From: a virus
Direction: 5' to 3' (one strand)
Length of the DNA stretch: 39,013 nt
IMG/VR virus record: IMGVR_UViG_3300047560_000910
Span: 1-39,013 of that record
This document shows positions 24,869 to 32,462 of the stretch, in pieces. Position numbers and translations under genes: made by a program. How positions within the stretch are numbered: the first letter of the stretch is position 1; each line of letters opens with the position of its first letter. The notes under the pieces were generated by a model that was not told the DNA's origin, searched no databases, and saw only the letters and a program-made list of their open reading frames with translations.

Positions 24869-25696
24869 TTAACTATAAGTTACTTTAACTAAACCGCCAG
24901 CGCCAAAGCTGCCCCAACATGCATCAGTTGCATCAGTTGCATGACCTGCACCGCCACCACCTGGGAACGCAGCATGTGCTGTACAACATGCCAAATTACC
25001 AACGCAACGATGTTTACCAGTGATACCGTGAGCTGCAGTAAATGGACCAGAAGGAGCGCCTGCTGTTGAGAATGCATGAGCACAGCAATCATATTGTCTA
25101 GTGAATCCACCAGTAGTGCCTCTAAATTCTACATCACCACCATAGGTTGGACTATCACATGCATGAGTTACCCAACCTGCATTATAATTACCTCTACTGC
25201 ATTGAGTATTACCAATATGGCAATTGTAACAGTTAGATGATATATCCCAATGTGTTGAACCACCCATACCGCCAATCGCGCAGAAATTGCTTAAACCAGA
25301 TCCTGTGACAAATGATGTACAGCCATGTCTACAATTTGCATTACATGAACAACAGCATGAACAATCAGATGTGCCAGCAGCACAAATTGTATATTGACAT
25401 CCAGGAACAAAGTGACCAGCAGAACGACGCAATGTTTTCATTGTATAGTTTCCACCTTGACCACCAACACCATGATCATAGTCACCACCTGATGATCCAC
25501 CAGGACCACCACCGCTTAAAAGTTCGAATACAATTGTAGTTGTTCCAGCTGGAACTGTCCATAAACAACATGATCCACCATTAGTTGGTGTCCAGTGATT
25601 ACCATTATATACGTAGAATTCATTTTTCTGAACGTTTTTATAATGTCTTGTCCCATCAGGGAATACAATCGAATCGTCGTCTAATATAATCGCCAT
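24869..25696 (-). CDS. Cys/Gly-rich virion protein, paralogue 3 of 3
   Basis: 275 residues, about 21 Cys and many Gly. It opens with ILDDDSIVFPDGTRHYKNV, followed by CCLWTVPAGTTTIVFELLSG and the GGGPGGSSGGDYD loop. The middle holds DCSCCCSCNANCRHGCTSFV; the end is FPGGGGAGHATDATDACWGS and GGLVKVTYS. The N-terminal sequence looks like the start of fibre-associated proteins and the rest like glycine-rich receptor-tip proteins. It shares nearly all Cys positions with its two neighbours. Disulfide bonding outside the cell, metal binding or enzymatic crosslinking are possible. A tail-tip or adhesin role is inferred from position. Confidence 0.72.
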   Translation of the reverse strand: MAIILDDDSIVFPDGTRHYKNVQKNEFYVYNGNHWTPTNGGSCCLWTVPAGTTTIVFELLSGGGPGGSSGGDYDHGVGGQGGNYTMKTLRRSAGHFVPGCQYTICAAGTSDCSCCCSCNANCRHGCTSFVTGSGLSNFCAIGGMGGSTHWDISSNCYNCHIGNTQCSRGNYNAGWVTHACDSPTYGGDVEFRGTTGGFTRQYDCCAHAFSTAGAPSGPFTAAHGITGKHRCVGNLACCTAHAAFPGGGGAGHATDATDACWGSFGAGGLVKVTYS

Positions 25697-25712
25697 ATTT
25701 TTTTACCTATTC

Positions 25713-25720
25713 TATTTATT
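25713..25720 (-). promoter_or_regulatory. Near-consensus late promoter (weak candidate)
   Basis: AATAAATA on the minus strand, one mismatch from the T4 late box, 16 nt before the start of the third Cys-rich gene and overlapping the stop of the second. It could give extra expression of that copy, but one AT-rich octamer in an AT-rich genome is weak evidence. Confidence 0.25.
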
Positions 25721-26546
25721 AGCTATACGATACTTTAACTAGACCACCAGCACCAAAACCACCCCAACACGCATTTGATGAACCTGTGCCATGACCATAA
25801 CCGCCACCACCTGGGAATGCAGAATGACCTGAGCAACACGCTAAATCACCTACACACCAGTGTTTACCGCTAATACCATGACTAGCTGAGAACGGTCCAG
25901 AAGGAGAACCAGGAATAGTAGCAAAGTCAGCACAACAGTTATACTGCTTAAACATTGAACCCATAGTGCCACGGAATTCAATATCACCACCATAAGTTGG
26001 CGTATTGCATGTACAGTTACCCCATTGACCGTTAAAAATACCTAGGTTACATTGACCATTACCAATATGACAGTTATAACAACTGTCCATAATTTCCCAA
26101 CCGGTATAACCGCCTTGACCACCCATTGCACAGAAGTTTGATAAACCAGAACCCGTTACAAATGACGTACAACCATGTCGTGTAGTACAGTTACATACAC
26201 AGCAACATGAACAGTCTGATGTACCAGCTGCACAAATTGTATATTGACAACCTGCAACGAAATCACCTGCAGATTTTCTAAGAGTTTTTACTGTATAATG
26301 ACCACCTTGACCACCAACGCCGTAGTCGTAGTCACCACCTGATGATCCACCAGGGCCGCCGCCCGATAAAATTTCAAATTTAATTGATGTTGTTCCAGCT
26401 GGAACTGTCCACAAACAGCATTTGCCTCCATTTAATGGAGACCAATGATCGCTATTATAAACAAAGAAATGATTTCGTTCAACAGTTTTGTACTGTCTTG
26501 TCCCATCAGGGAATAGGATCGAATCGTCGTCTAATTGAATTGCCAT
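25719..26546 (-). CDS. Cys/Gly-rich virion protein, paralogue 2 of 3
   Basis: 275 residues with about 22 Cys. The order of motifs is the same as in the other two copies: KCCLWTVPAGTTSIKFEILS, GGGPGGSSGGDYDYG, DCSCCCVCNCTTRHGCTSFV, SNFCAMGGQGG, and a closing HSAFPGGGGYGHG. It differs mostly in the surface-like stretch between about 150 and 200 (DSCYNCHIGNGQCNLGIFNG, then a unique CTC pair). This uneven divergence fits variation in an exposed, possibly ligand-binding region. GGAAAAAAT-ATG precedes it. The function is unknown. Confidence 0.72.
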   Translation of the reverse strand: MAIQLDDDSILFPDGTRQYKTVERNHFFVYNSDHWSPLNGGKCCLWTVPAGTTSIKFEILSGGGPGGSSGGDYDYGVGGQGGHYTVKTLRKSAGDFVAGCQYTICAAGTSDCSCCCVCNCTTRHGCTSFVTGSGLSNFCAMGGQGGYTGWEIMDSCYNCHIGNGQCNLGIFNGQWGNCTCNTPTYGGDIEFRGTMGSMFKQYNCCADFATIPGSPSGPFSASHGISGKHWCVGDLACCSGHSAFPGGGGYGHGTGSSNACWGGFGAGGLVKVSYS

Positions 26547-26557
26547 ATTTTTTCCTA

Positions 26558-27388
26558 TTAACTATAAGTTACTCTAACTAGACCACCAGCACCAAAACCA
26601 CCCCAACATGCATTAGTTGATGCGGTACCGTTAGCACCGCCACCGCCACCTGGAAAGGCTGCATGATGTGAACAACAACCCATATTACCAACACACATGT
26701 GTTTACCGCTAATACCATGCCATGCAGCAAACGGACCAGAAGGAGAACCAGCAGTTCCATGAATATCAGCACAGCAGTCTGGTTGTGTTCGTCTCATACC
26801 ACCTGATGTACCACGGAATTCAATATCACCACCATATGTTGGTGAATTACATACATGATTTACCCAACCAGCATTATAGTTACCAACTGAACATTGCGTA
26901 TTACCTAAAAAGCAATTATAACAACTGCTCATAATATCCCAAGATGTTGAACCACCCATACCACCAATTGCACAGAAGTTTGATAATCCTGGACCAGTGA
27001 CAAATGATGTACAACCATGTCGACAGTTCATGTTACATGAACAACAGCATGAGCAGTCTGATGTGCCAGCAGCACAAATTGTATATTGTGAACCATCTAC
27101 AAAACCAGCAACGTTGCGCGTGATAGTCTTAACAGTATAATTTCCGCCTTGACCACCAGTACCAACGTCATAGTCACCGCCTGATGATCCACCAGGACCA
27201 CCACCGGATAATAATTCAAATTTGATAGATGTTGTACCATTTGGAACTGTCCACAAACAGCATTTACCGCCGTTCAGTGGATCCCAAATATTACTATTCC
27301 AAACGTAAAATTCTTTTTCTTCTACGTTTGTATATTGTACTGAACCATCAGTATGAGTGATGGTTGTATTTCCTAAAATAATAGCCAT
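26558..27388 (-). CDS. Cys/Gly-rich virion protein, paralogue 1 of 3
   Basis: 276 residues with about 21 Cys. It directly follows the large S74 fibre gene (3-nt gap) and has the best ribosome site of the three (AGGAGAATAATCA-ATG). The N-terminus ILGNTTITHTDGSVQYTNVE has diverged from the DDDSI-FPDGTR version of the other two copies. The Cys-rich centre DCSCCCSCNMNCRHGCTSFV and the Gly-rich end FPGGGGGANGTASTNACWGG are kept. Adjacency to the fibre suggests a receptor-binding tip or adhesin; no direct evidence for this is visible. Confidence 0.72.
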   Translation of the reverse strand: MAIILGNTTITHTDGSVQYTNVEEKEFYVWNSNIWDPLNGGKCCLWTVPNGTTSIKFELLSGGGPGGSSGGDYDVGTGGQGGNYTVKTITRNVAGFVDGSQYTICAAGTSDCSCCCSCNMNCRHGCTSFVTGPGLSNFCAIGGMGGSTSWDIMSSCYNCFLGNTQCSVGNYNAGWVNHVCNSPTYGGDIEFRGTSGGMRRTQPDCCADIHGTAGSPSGPFAAWHGISGKHMCVGNMGCCSHHAAFPGGGGGANGTASTNACWGGFGAGGLVRVTYS

Positions 27389-27391
27389 TGA

Positions 27392-30300
27392 TTATTCTCC
27401 TAATTTTGCTTTAAGAGCATTAACCTCAGCAGTTAGTTCTTTAATACCTTGGATTAGAAGCGGTACTAATTTTTCATAGTTAACTGCTAGGTAACCATTA
27501 TCGCGTTCAATAACAACTTCTGGTTGTACTGCTTGAACTTCTTGAGCAATAACACCAACGTCTTGACCTTCTTGCTTTTCAGCTTCTGGTTTCCATGTGA
27601 ATGTATAACCACCGATTTGAGCGATCTTATCAAGAGCACCAGTGATTGGTGTGATATTATCTTTCAAGTTACGGTCAGAAGATGACCATGATGTGATATC
27701 GTTATAGAAGAATGAAGCTGCTGTAACATGTAGAGCACCAGAGATACCAACACCACCAGTAACTTTCAATGCACCAGTTGTTGCACTTGTTGCAGCTGTT
27801 GCGTTACTAATTGTTGTAACACCGCTAATGTTTGTAGTAGAAAGTGTTGTTATACCACTTACAGTTGCAGTTTCTGTGTATAACGCACCGATATCTAATG
27901 TACCTTTAGTAGCATTAGCATAAGTGATTAATGTAGTTGGTTTGTTATAAACTTGGTAACCAGTGAATAACTTGTAACGACCATCATTGTGATCGCGTGT
28001 TAAACCTGTGTAACGTAGACCATTAACAAATGCACCTAATGATGCAACAGCGTTCAATAGAACACCAGTGAATGATCCACCAGTTTTCGTTACAGTGATG
28101 TTATTAGCATCAACAATAGTGATAGTATTGTAAGTTCCGTCATATTCAGTATGGTTAGTAATACCGCTTAATGTGATACGATCTTTAGCTTGTGCGCCGT
28201 GGTTAACTTTGTAGATGTTAACTGTTTCGCCAGTTGCTGTAATAGCAGCGTTAGCTAATGCAACAGGTGTGTATGAATCAGCAGCAACACGATATGAACT
28301 AACTGTACCAAGATCAACTACGTCTGCGCCGTTACCGTCACCAGAGAAAATCATTGGATCAGAAACAGCCATGTTTTGTGTAGTCAATGTTGTTGAACCG
28401 CCAGCGATAACAATTTGACCTTCAATTGTTGTATTACCAACAATGTGTACACTACCACCAACGTTTAAGTTACCTTGAACACCGATACCACCAGTTACAC
28501 GTAGAGCACCAGTAGTTGTACTTGAAGAATCTGTTGCTGAATAAATTTCAACACCTGGGGCGTGACCTGGGCGTGTTGTACCAATAATGCGCATACGTTC
28601 ATATGATGAATCTTCAAAACCACCAGTTGAAAATACTAGGTCGTTTTGTACGCCGTTGCTAGATGTCGACATGTAAAGGTTACCGAGTTCATCAGTAGAA
28701 CCTTCTTTAGCTGACATGAAAATATAACCATCACCCTTACCAGTAACACCGAATGAAGGATCATCATAGTTCTCAGAACAAATACCCATATCGATCCAAC
28801 CGGAATTATTATCACCGGCTGAAGAGTAAAGGATCATATCTGTAGAAGCAAATTGACCCGTTGAAGTATTCTTCAATGCCATTTGCACGAATGCATCAGC
28901 ATTACCAGTCATAATTGCAGATGCGTTTGTTAGACCTGCATAACCAGTATAAACCCAATCATTATCTTGTAAACGAATTGCGTCTTCACCTTGGCAAATA
29001 ACACCGCTATCAGCGCGCAAGTCACCTTTTGTACAAATATTACCTTCAACACCTAGACCACCAGTAATACGCATTGCACCTGTGTCATATGATTCAGAAA
29101 CAGAGTCGAGATAAACTTCAACACCTGGATAGATTGTACGACCAGTTGGAATACCAGCATTTAATTCTGGGCGTTCTGAACCGATTAAGCGCATCTTGAT
29201 TTGTGATGCATCAAAACCGCCAGTAAAGAATGTGATATCGTTATTTAGACCATTACCACCTGTACCGATAACCAAGTCACCGTTACCTGTTGTGCCTAAT
29301 GGTGCATTCATAAACAAGTAACCGTCGTTATTCTTAGTTACTGTCCAATCATCTGAACCGAATGTTGATGATGTGATACCCATATCCATCCAACCAGATT
29401 CGTTATCGCCGTTATCAGCATAAACGATCAAGTCAGTAGAAGCACCAGTACCATCATTTTCATTCTTCAATGCGAATTGAACGAATGCATCAGCGTCACC
29501 GACGAAAATACCAGAAGCGTCTGTTAACCCTTTGTATGCAGTTGGTGAACGCAATTCAACAAGTAAATCACCTGGATTACCTAGCCAAACTGAACCTGTT
29601 CCACCTAAACCTGGAACAACGAAGGAGAAAATACGTGTTGTATGATTGATTGCAGAAATTTCAGCTGCAATGTTAGCAACCGTGTTAGGTTCTGGCATAC
29701 CAGAAACTGCAACGCTCCAACCAACTTGTGCATTAGCGAGCGCAGAACCAACTGCATATTGCATTGTTAAAATGCCACCAGATTTTGAAGCATTTGAAAG
29801 GTCTGCAGAGATATCGAAAATACCGATATCAGTTGTAAGATCCATTGCACCAGGACCTTGATACACGTCACCTTGAACGATGTGAGCGTTACCTTGAACG
29901 ATCAAATCACCATCGATTGCAACATCAACGTTCCATACTGGAAGATGTGTTGTAGGATCAATTTGTAGAACACCGTTATCTGCACCAACTGGTAAACGAA
30001 CTGCACCAGTATCACCAAAAACTGCTAAGTCACCAGGTGTAGTCATAACTGACTGATCTGAACCTTGGACTAGATTTTGCCAGTATTGTTCTGACAAATC
30101 TTGTGATGGATCTTGGTTAATACCAGATTGTTTAGCAACATATGAAGATGATGAAACTTTAACAACATCACCTGGATGGTATTCAACTGATGATGACCAT
30201 GCACCGCGTGTACGTAGACCGTGTACAAAAATACCCCAAGCATCTAATGTTGAAGCTGGATCGTCACCTAGTGTGTCGCGCTTTGCTAAGTATGTGTTAC

Positions 30301-30727
30301 CACCGAAACGAACGATGTCACCAACTTGGTACTGTTCTGTTTCTGACCAGTCGCCTTCAAGTTCAACACCGTTTACAAAGTTTTCCCACTTTGTAGATTC
30401 GTCTGTCCAGAAGTCTGCATCTGCAGTATGACCATCGATTGCAATATAAGTGTCAGCACCGAATTTAACGATGTCGCCAGCTTTATAATATGTGCCAGTT
30501 GTCCATAGACCTGCCCATGCAATACCATCAGTCATTAATTCCCATTTGAATGGGGCTGTTTCGAGTGCTGTATAAAAGCTCTCGTCATTAATACCTGATG
30601 AGTGTGCGCCTGTACAAACGTAAGACTTACCACCGAAACGAACTACATCGTCCTTAACGTAAGCTTGGCCAGTTTGCCATTCGCCCTTCCACCAGAACTT
30701 TAATCTACCAAGTTTAAACTCTGCCAT
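27392..30727 (-). CDS. Large tail fibre with C-terminal S74 intramolecular chaperone
   Basis: 1111 residues. The first about 220 residues hold four copies of a roughly 50-residue module built on W-x-x-G-x-W....Y..GD.V.(F/V)....Y.A, similar to CBM5/12-like carbohydrate-binding modules. Two related blocks of about 130 residues follow (ADAFVQFALKN, GWMDMGI and ADAFVQMALKN, GWIDMGI), separated by a fibre repeat TGAMRITGGLGVEGNICTKG. The C-terminal about 100 residues are a peptidase S74 domain beginning SSDRNLKDNITPI, where the Ser and Lys five apart match the self-cleavage dyad, and continuing QDVGVIAQEVQAVQPEVV and VNYEKLVPLLIQGIKELTAE. The chaperone trimerises the fibre and is then cut off. Confidence 0.9.
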   Translation of the reverse strand: MAEFKLGRLKFWWKGEWQTGQAYVKDDVVRFGGKSYVCTGAHSSGINDESFYTALETAPFKWELMTDGIAWAGLWTTGTYYKAGDIVKFGADTYIAIDGHTADADFWTDESTKWENFVNGVELEGDWSETEQYQVGDIVRFGGNTYLAKRDTLGDDPASTLDAWGIFVHGLRTRGAWSSSVEYHPGDVVKVSSSSYVAKQSGINQDPSQDLSEQYWQNLVQGSDQSVMTTPGDLAVFGDTGAVRLPVGADNGVLQIDPTTHLPVWNVDVAIDGDLIVQGNAHIVQGDVYQGPGAMDLTTDIGIFDISADLSNASKSGGILTMQYAVGSALANAQVGWSVAVSGMPEPNTVANIAAEISAINHTTRIFSFVVPGLGGTGSVWLGNPGDLLVELRSPTAYKGLTDASGIFVGDADAFVQFALKNENDGTGASTDLIVYADNGDNESGWMDMGITSSTFGSDDWTVTKNNDGYLFMNAPLGTTGNGDLVIGTGGNGLNNDITFFTGGFDASQIKMRLIGSERPELNAGIPTGRTIYPGVEVYLDSVSESYDTGAMRITGGLGVEGNICTKGDLRADSGVICQGEDAIRLQDNDWVYTGYAGLTNASAIMTGNADAFVQMALKNTSTGQFASTDMILYSSAGDNNSGWIDMGICSENYDDPSFGVTGKGDGYIFMSAKEGSTDELGNLYMSTSSNGVQNDLVFSTGGFEDSSYERMRIIGTTRPGHAPGVEIYSATDSSSTTTGALRVTGGIGVQGNLNVGGSVHIVGNTTIEGQIVIAGGSTTLTTQNMAVSDPMIFSGDGNGADVVDLGTVSSYRVAADSYTPVALANAAITATGETVNIYKVNHGAQAKDRITLSGITNHTEYDGTYNTITIVDANNITVTKTGGSFTGVLLNAVASLGAFVNGLRYTGLTRDHNDGRYKLFTGYQVYNKPTTLITYANATKGTLDIGALYTETATVSGITTLSTTNISGVTTISNATAATSATTGALKVTGGVGISGALHVTAASFFYNDITSWSSSDRNLKDNITPITGALDKIAQIGGYTFTWKPEAEKQEGQDVGVIAQEVQAVQPEVVIERDNGYLAVNYEKLVPLLIQGIKELTAEVNALKAKLGE
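28565..29542 (-). repeat. Internal duplication of a ~130-residue block in the large fibre
   Basis: Two protein blocks, encoded near 29542-29165 and 28945-28565, share the same order of segments: GLT(D/N)AS, DADAFVQ or NADAFVQ before ALKN, ST-(L/M)I-YA or YS, GW(M/I)DMGI, DGY(L/I)FM, TGGF, and MR(L/I)IG. Each is followed by an RPE/RPG sequence and a TGGLG or TGGIG shaft repeat. They are clearly diverged, so this is an old duplication. Confidence 0.75.
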
Positions 30728-30753
30728 GTTGGTCCTCGTACCTTATATGATTT

Positions 30754-30761
30754 TATTTATT
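30754..30761 (-). promoter_or_regulatory. Near-consensus late promoter before the large fibre (candidate)
   Basis: AATAAATA on the minus strand, one mismatch from TATAAATA, 27 nt ahead of the fibre ATG and overlapping the last codons of the upstream gene, which stops at 30760. The spacing is comparable to that of the exact late promoters in this window. Confidence 0.4.
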
Positions 30762-31128
30762 AAACATCTGTTGGATAGTTTCTGTCAGCACCAACTGATG
30801 CTACAAACTCACCATTGTCATCGATGTAGTATGAAATTTTAACTTTGTCAATACGCCACTGCTGATAGAATAAAGCTTCTTCAGGATTAGTAGCATCCGT
30901 ATCGTAAAGTTCCCTTTGATTAAAAAATTCATGAAATGGGAGTGGAGATAAACCACCATCACGTGTCAACGGTTGTGAATACAAACGAACGTCATCATTT
31001 GGATTTTTCAAATCTGCAGAACCTAACCATAAAGTGCCTTCTTCATCACGGCGTAAACCGTAGTAGTAGCGTGGTCTTTCGTCTAGGTTTGCAAAACCTT
31101 CTGCGCTTGCGCCAATTACATGAGCCAT
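30760..31128 (-). CDS. Small virion-associated protein of unknown function
   Basis: 122 residues, acidic, with many aromatic residues: DERPRYYYGLRRDEEGTLWL, then YQQWRIDKVKISYYIDDNGE. I do not recognise a known fold. It sits between a run of small beta-rich tail proteins and the large fibre gene, has a good ribosome site (AAAGGGAATTAA-ATG), and is probably a fibre-attachment or baseplate-edge protein. Confidence 0.55.
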   Translation of the reverse strand: MAHVIGASAEGFANLDERPRYYYGLRRDEEGTLWLGSADLKNPNDDVRLYSQPLTRDGGLSPLPFHEFFNQRELYDTDATNPEEALFYQQWRIDKVKISYYIDDNGEFVASVGADRNYPTDV

Positions 31129-31142
31129 TTAATTCCCTTTAC

Positions 31143-31484
31143 TTATGAGTAAGTAATTACAACAACACTTAATAATGCATCAACGCCATCTGGCCAAGAT
31201 GATACAATTTTAACTGTGTTGTTTGGCGCAAGTAATAATTTTTCTCCGCCATTTACAACTTTTAAACTACTGTTTGGTGCGATTAAAATATCTTTAATAT
31301 AATAACCTTCATTACCATCCGCATCAGTTACTGTAACTGAAACATAAACACCAGTGTCTACAACATTACAAATGTTTAGACCAACAACAGCACCTTTTTG
31401 GTTTACATCTGTATGAACCAATTGTACTGGAGTTCTTCCAATTTCTGGATAAACTTTATTTGTGATATTACTTACTGATGCCAT
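31143..31484 (-). CDS. Small beta-rich virion protein
   Basis: 113 residues, predicted by eye to be nearly all beta strands with an Ig-like pattern: VGLNICNVVDTGVYVSVTVT, YYIKDILIAPNSSLKVV, LLSVVVITYS. The N-terminus NITNKVYPEIGRTPVQLVHT is not recognised. It lies in a series of five small genes between fibres and shares no motif with enzymes. It is likely a structural or decoration protein of the tail. Confidence 0.6.
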   Translation of the reverse strand: MASVSNITNKVYPEIGRTPVQLVHTDVNQKGAVVGLNICNVVDTGVYVSVTVTDADGNEGYYIKDILIAPNSSLKVVNGGEKLLLAPNNTVKIVSSWPDGVDALLSVVVITYS

Positions 31485-31487
31485 ATA

Positions 31488-31766
31488 TTATCCAAAAATG
31501 ATAGCTTGTACTAATGCAATTTCTTCTGCACCAGAAGCGTTAACCGCGTCACCAGCTTGAGCAACAGATTGCCATCCAGTGCCATTCCAAATTTCAGCAA
31601 CACCACGATCTAAATTTAGACGTGTAGTACCTTGAATTGGTTCAGGTAAACCAGCTGTACCAGGACGATCTGCGTCATATCCAACTGGAATAACGAATTG
31701 ACGACCAGGTTTCTGATCGATAACCAAATCGTCTTTAATTATGAATGCTTTATCTATTGTTGACAT
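31488..31766 (-). CDS. Small virion protein with fibre-type motif
   Basis: 92 residues. The middle part, DRPGTAGLPEPIQGTTRLNL followed by EIWNGTGWQSVA, is the short repeat found in many phage structural proteins in which RPG...P..G..R.N......E.YNG..W occurs at the junction of fibre segments. The start codon lies only 7 nt from an exact TATAAATA, so mRNA from that promoter would begin at or next to the ATG. It is otherwise unremarkable and has no catalytic motif. Confidence 0.65.
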   Translation of the reverse strand: MSTIDKAFIIKDDLVIDQKPGRQFVIPVGYDADRPGTAGLPEPIQGTTRLNLDRGVAEIWNGTGWQSVAQAGDAVNASGAEEIALVQAIIFG

Positions 31767-31773
31767 ATTCTTT

Positions 31774-31781
31774 TATTTATA
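31774..31781 (-). promoter_or_regulatory. Late promoter abutting a start codon
   Basis: An exact TATAAATA on the minus strand ends 7 nt before the ATG at 31766. T4 late transcription starts about 6-7 nt past this box, so the resulting mRNA would be leaderless or nearly so. The promoter also overlaps the final codons of the upstream 156-residue gene. Confidence 0.65.
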
Positions 31782-31782
31782 C

Positions 31783-32253
31783 TTATGCCTGAACGACTGT
31801 ACGAGTAAATTTAAATGTTGTATTAGGATGTGTTCCAGTAGCATTTAAAAATATTACATCCACATCTAAATCAGCAGTGAATGTAGCTAACTCATCATTC
31901 GTATACATTAAACCATAGCGGGTGATATACACATTTGTGCCATCATGCATTAATAATAATTCAATCGTTTGAAAATCATTACCATGTGTGCATTGAATAA
32001 CATATTTAGCAGAACGATATACTGTTGCATCAAGACTATCGATATTTTGATCTGGAATCGTATTATCAGACATCTCATAATAATTTGATTGTACAGTACC
32101 AATAGATTGTGATAACACAACACCATCATCACGCTGAGCAAAGATCTTTGCATCGGCAGTATTAATTGCCAATTCAGCTTGATATAAAGAAGATGGTTCC
32201 ACATTATGTGTGGCATTCTTCTTTAATAATACTGTTGTGCCGTTTGTTGCCAT
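31783..32253 (-). CDS. Virion structural protein, fibre-associated
   Basis: 156 residues, beta-rich. The N-terminus TVLLKKNATHNVEPSSLYQA followed by ELAINTADAKIFAQRDDG is the ELAIN..D..I....DG motif found in the first part of many phage fibre proteins. The remainder looks like a single beta domain with a Thr-rich end. The ATG overlaps the stop of the coiled-coil gene as TAATG. Confidence 0.65.
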   Translation of the reverse strand: MATNGTTVLLKKNATHNVEPSSLYQAELAINTADAKIFAQRDDGVVLSQSIGTVQSNYYEMSDNTIPDQNIDSLDATVYRSAKYVIQCTHGNDFQTIELLLMHDGTNVYITRYGLMYTNDELATFTADLDVDVIFLNATGTHPNTTFKFTRTVVQA

Positions 32254-32447
32254 TAGTCTTCAGTCTTTTTAATTTCTGAACCGCCGAAGTCATCTTCTTT
32301 TTTAGATGCTTCAGCCGTTAATTCTGCGATCTTTTTGCTTGACATTACTAGTTGTGTTTCTAATAATACAATCTTGTTTGTAAGATCTGCAATTGCACGT
32401 TGCTGTCGTTCAATATATGCATTAACAAATTCTTGATCAGCTTCCAT
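32253..32447 (-). CDS. Short coiled-coil protein
   Basis: 64 residues. Residues 5-45 form a single amphipathic heptad-like helix (AYIERQQRAIADLTNKIVLL, then ETQLVMSSKKIAELTAEA); the end is charged and polar. A small structural or fibre-trimerisation role is possible; no family is recognised. It is placed between two fibre-type proteins and is coupled to the next gene by TAATG, which supports it being real despite its size. Confidence 0.6.
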   Translation of the reverse strand: MEADQEFVNAYIERQQRAIADLTNKIVLLETQLVMSSKKIAELTAEASKKEDDFGGSEIKKTED

Positions 32448-32462
32448 AATATATCCTTATTT

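Larger units (their letters stand above)
24869..27388 (-). repeat. Tandem triplication of a Cys/Gly-rich gene
   Basis: Three genes of 275-276 codons follow one another with gaps of 11-22 nt. They are alignable over their whole length with few indels, and conserved blocks (GGGPGGSSGGDYD, YTICAAGTSDCSCCC, HGCTSFVTG-GLSNFCA, SPSGPF or APSGPF) also match at DNA level, for example around 25365, 26220 and 27060. They are diverged enough that they are not assembly duplicates. Confidence 0.85.

Noticed and set aside
24869-27388. Diversity-generating retroelement acting on the Cys-rich triplet
   Set aside because: No reverse transcriptase or template/variable repeat pair with adenine-biased changes is visible; the copies differ as normal paralogues.
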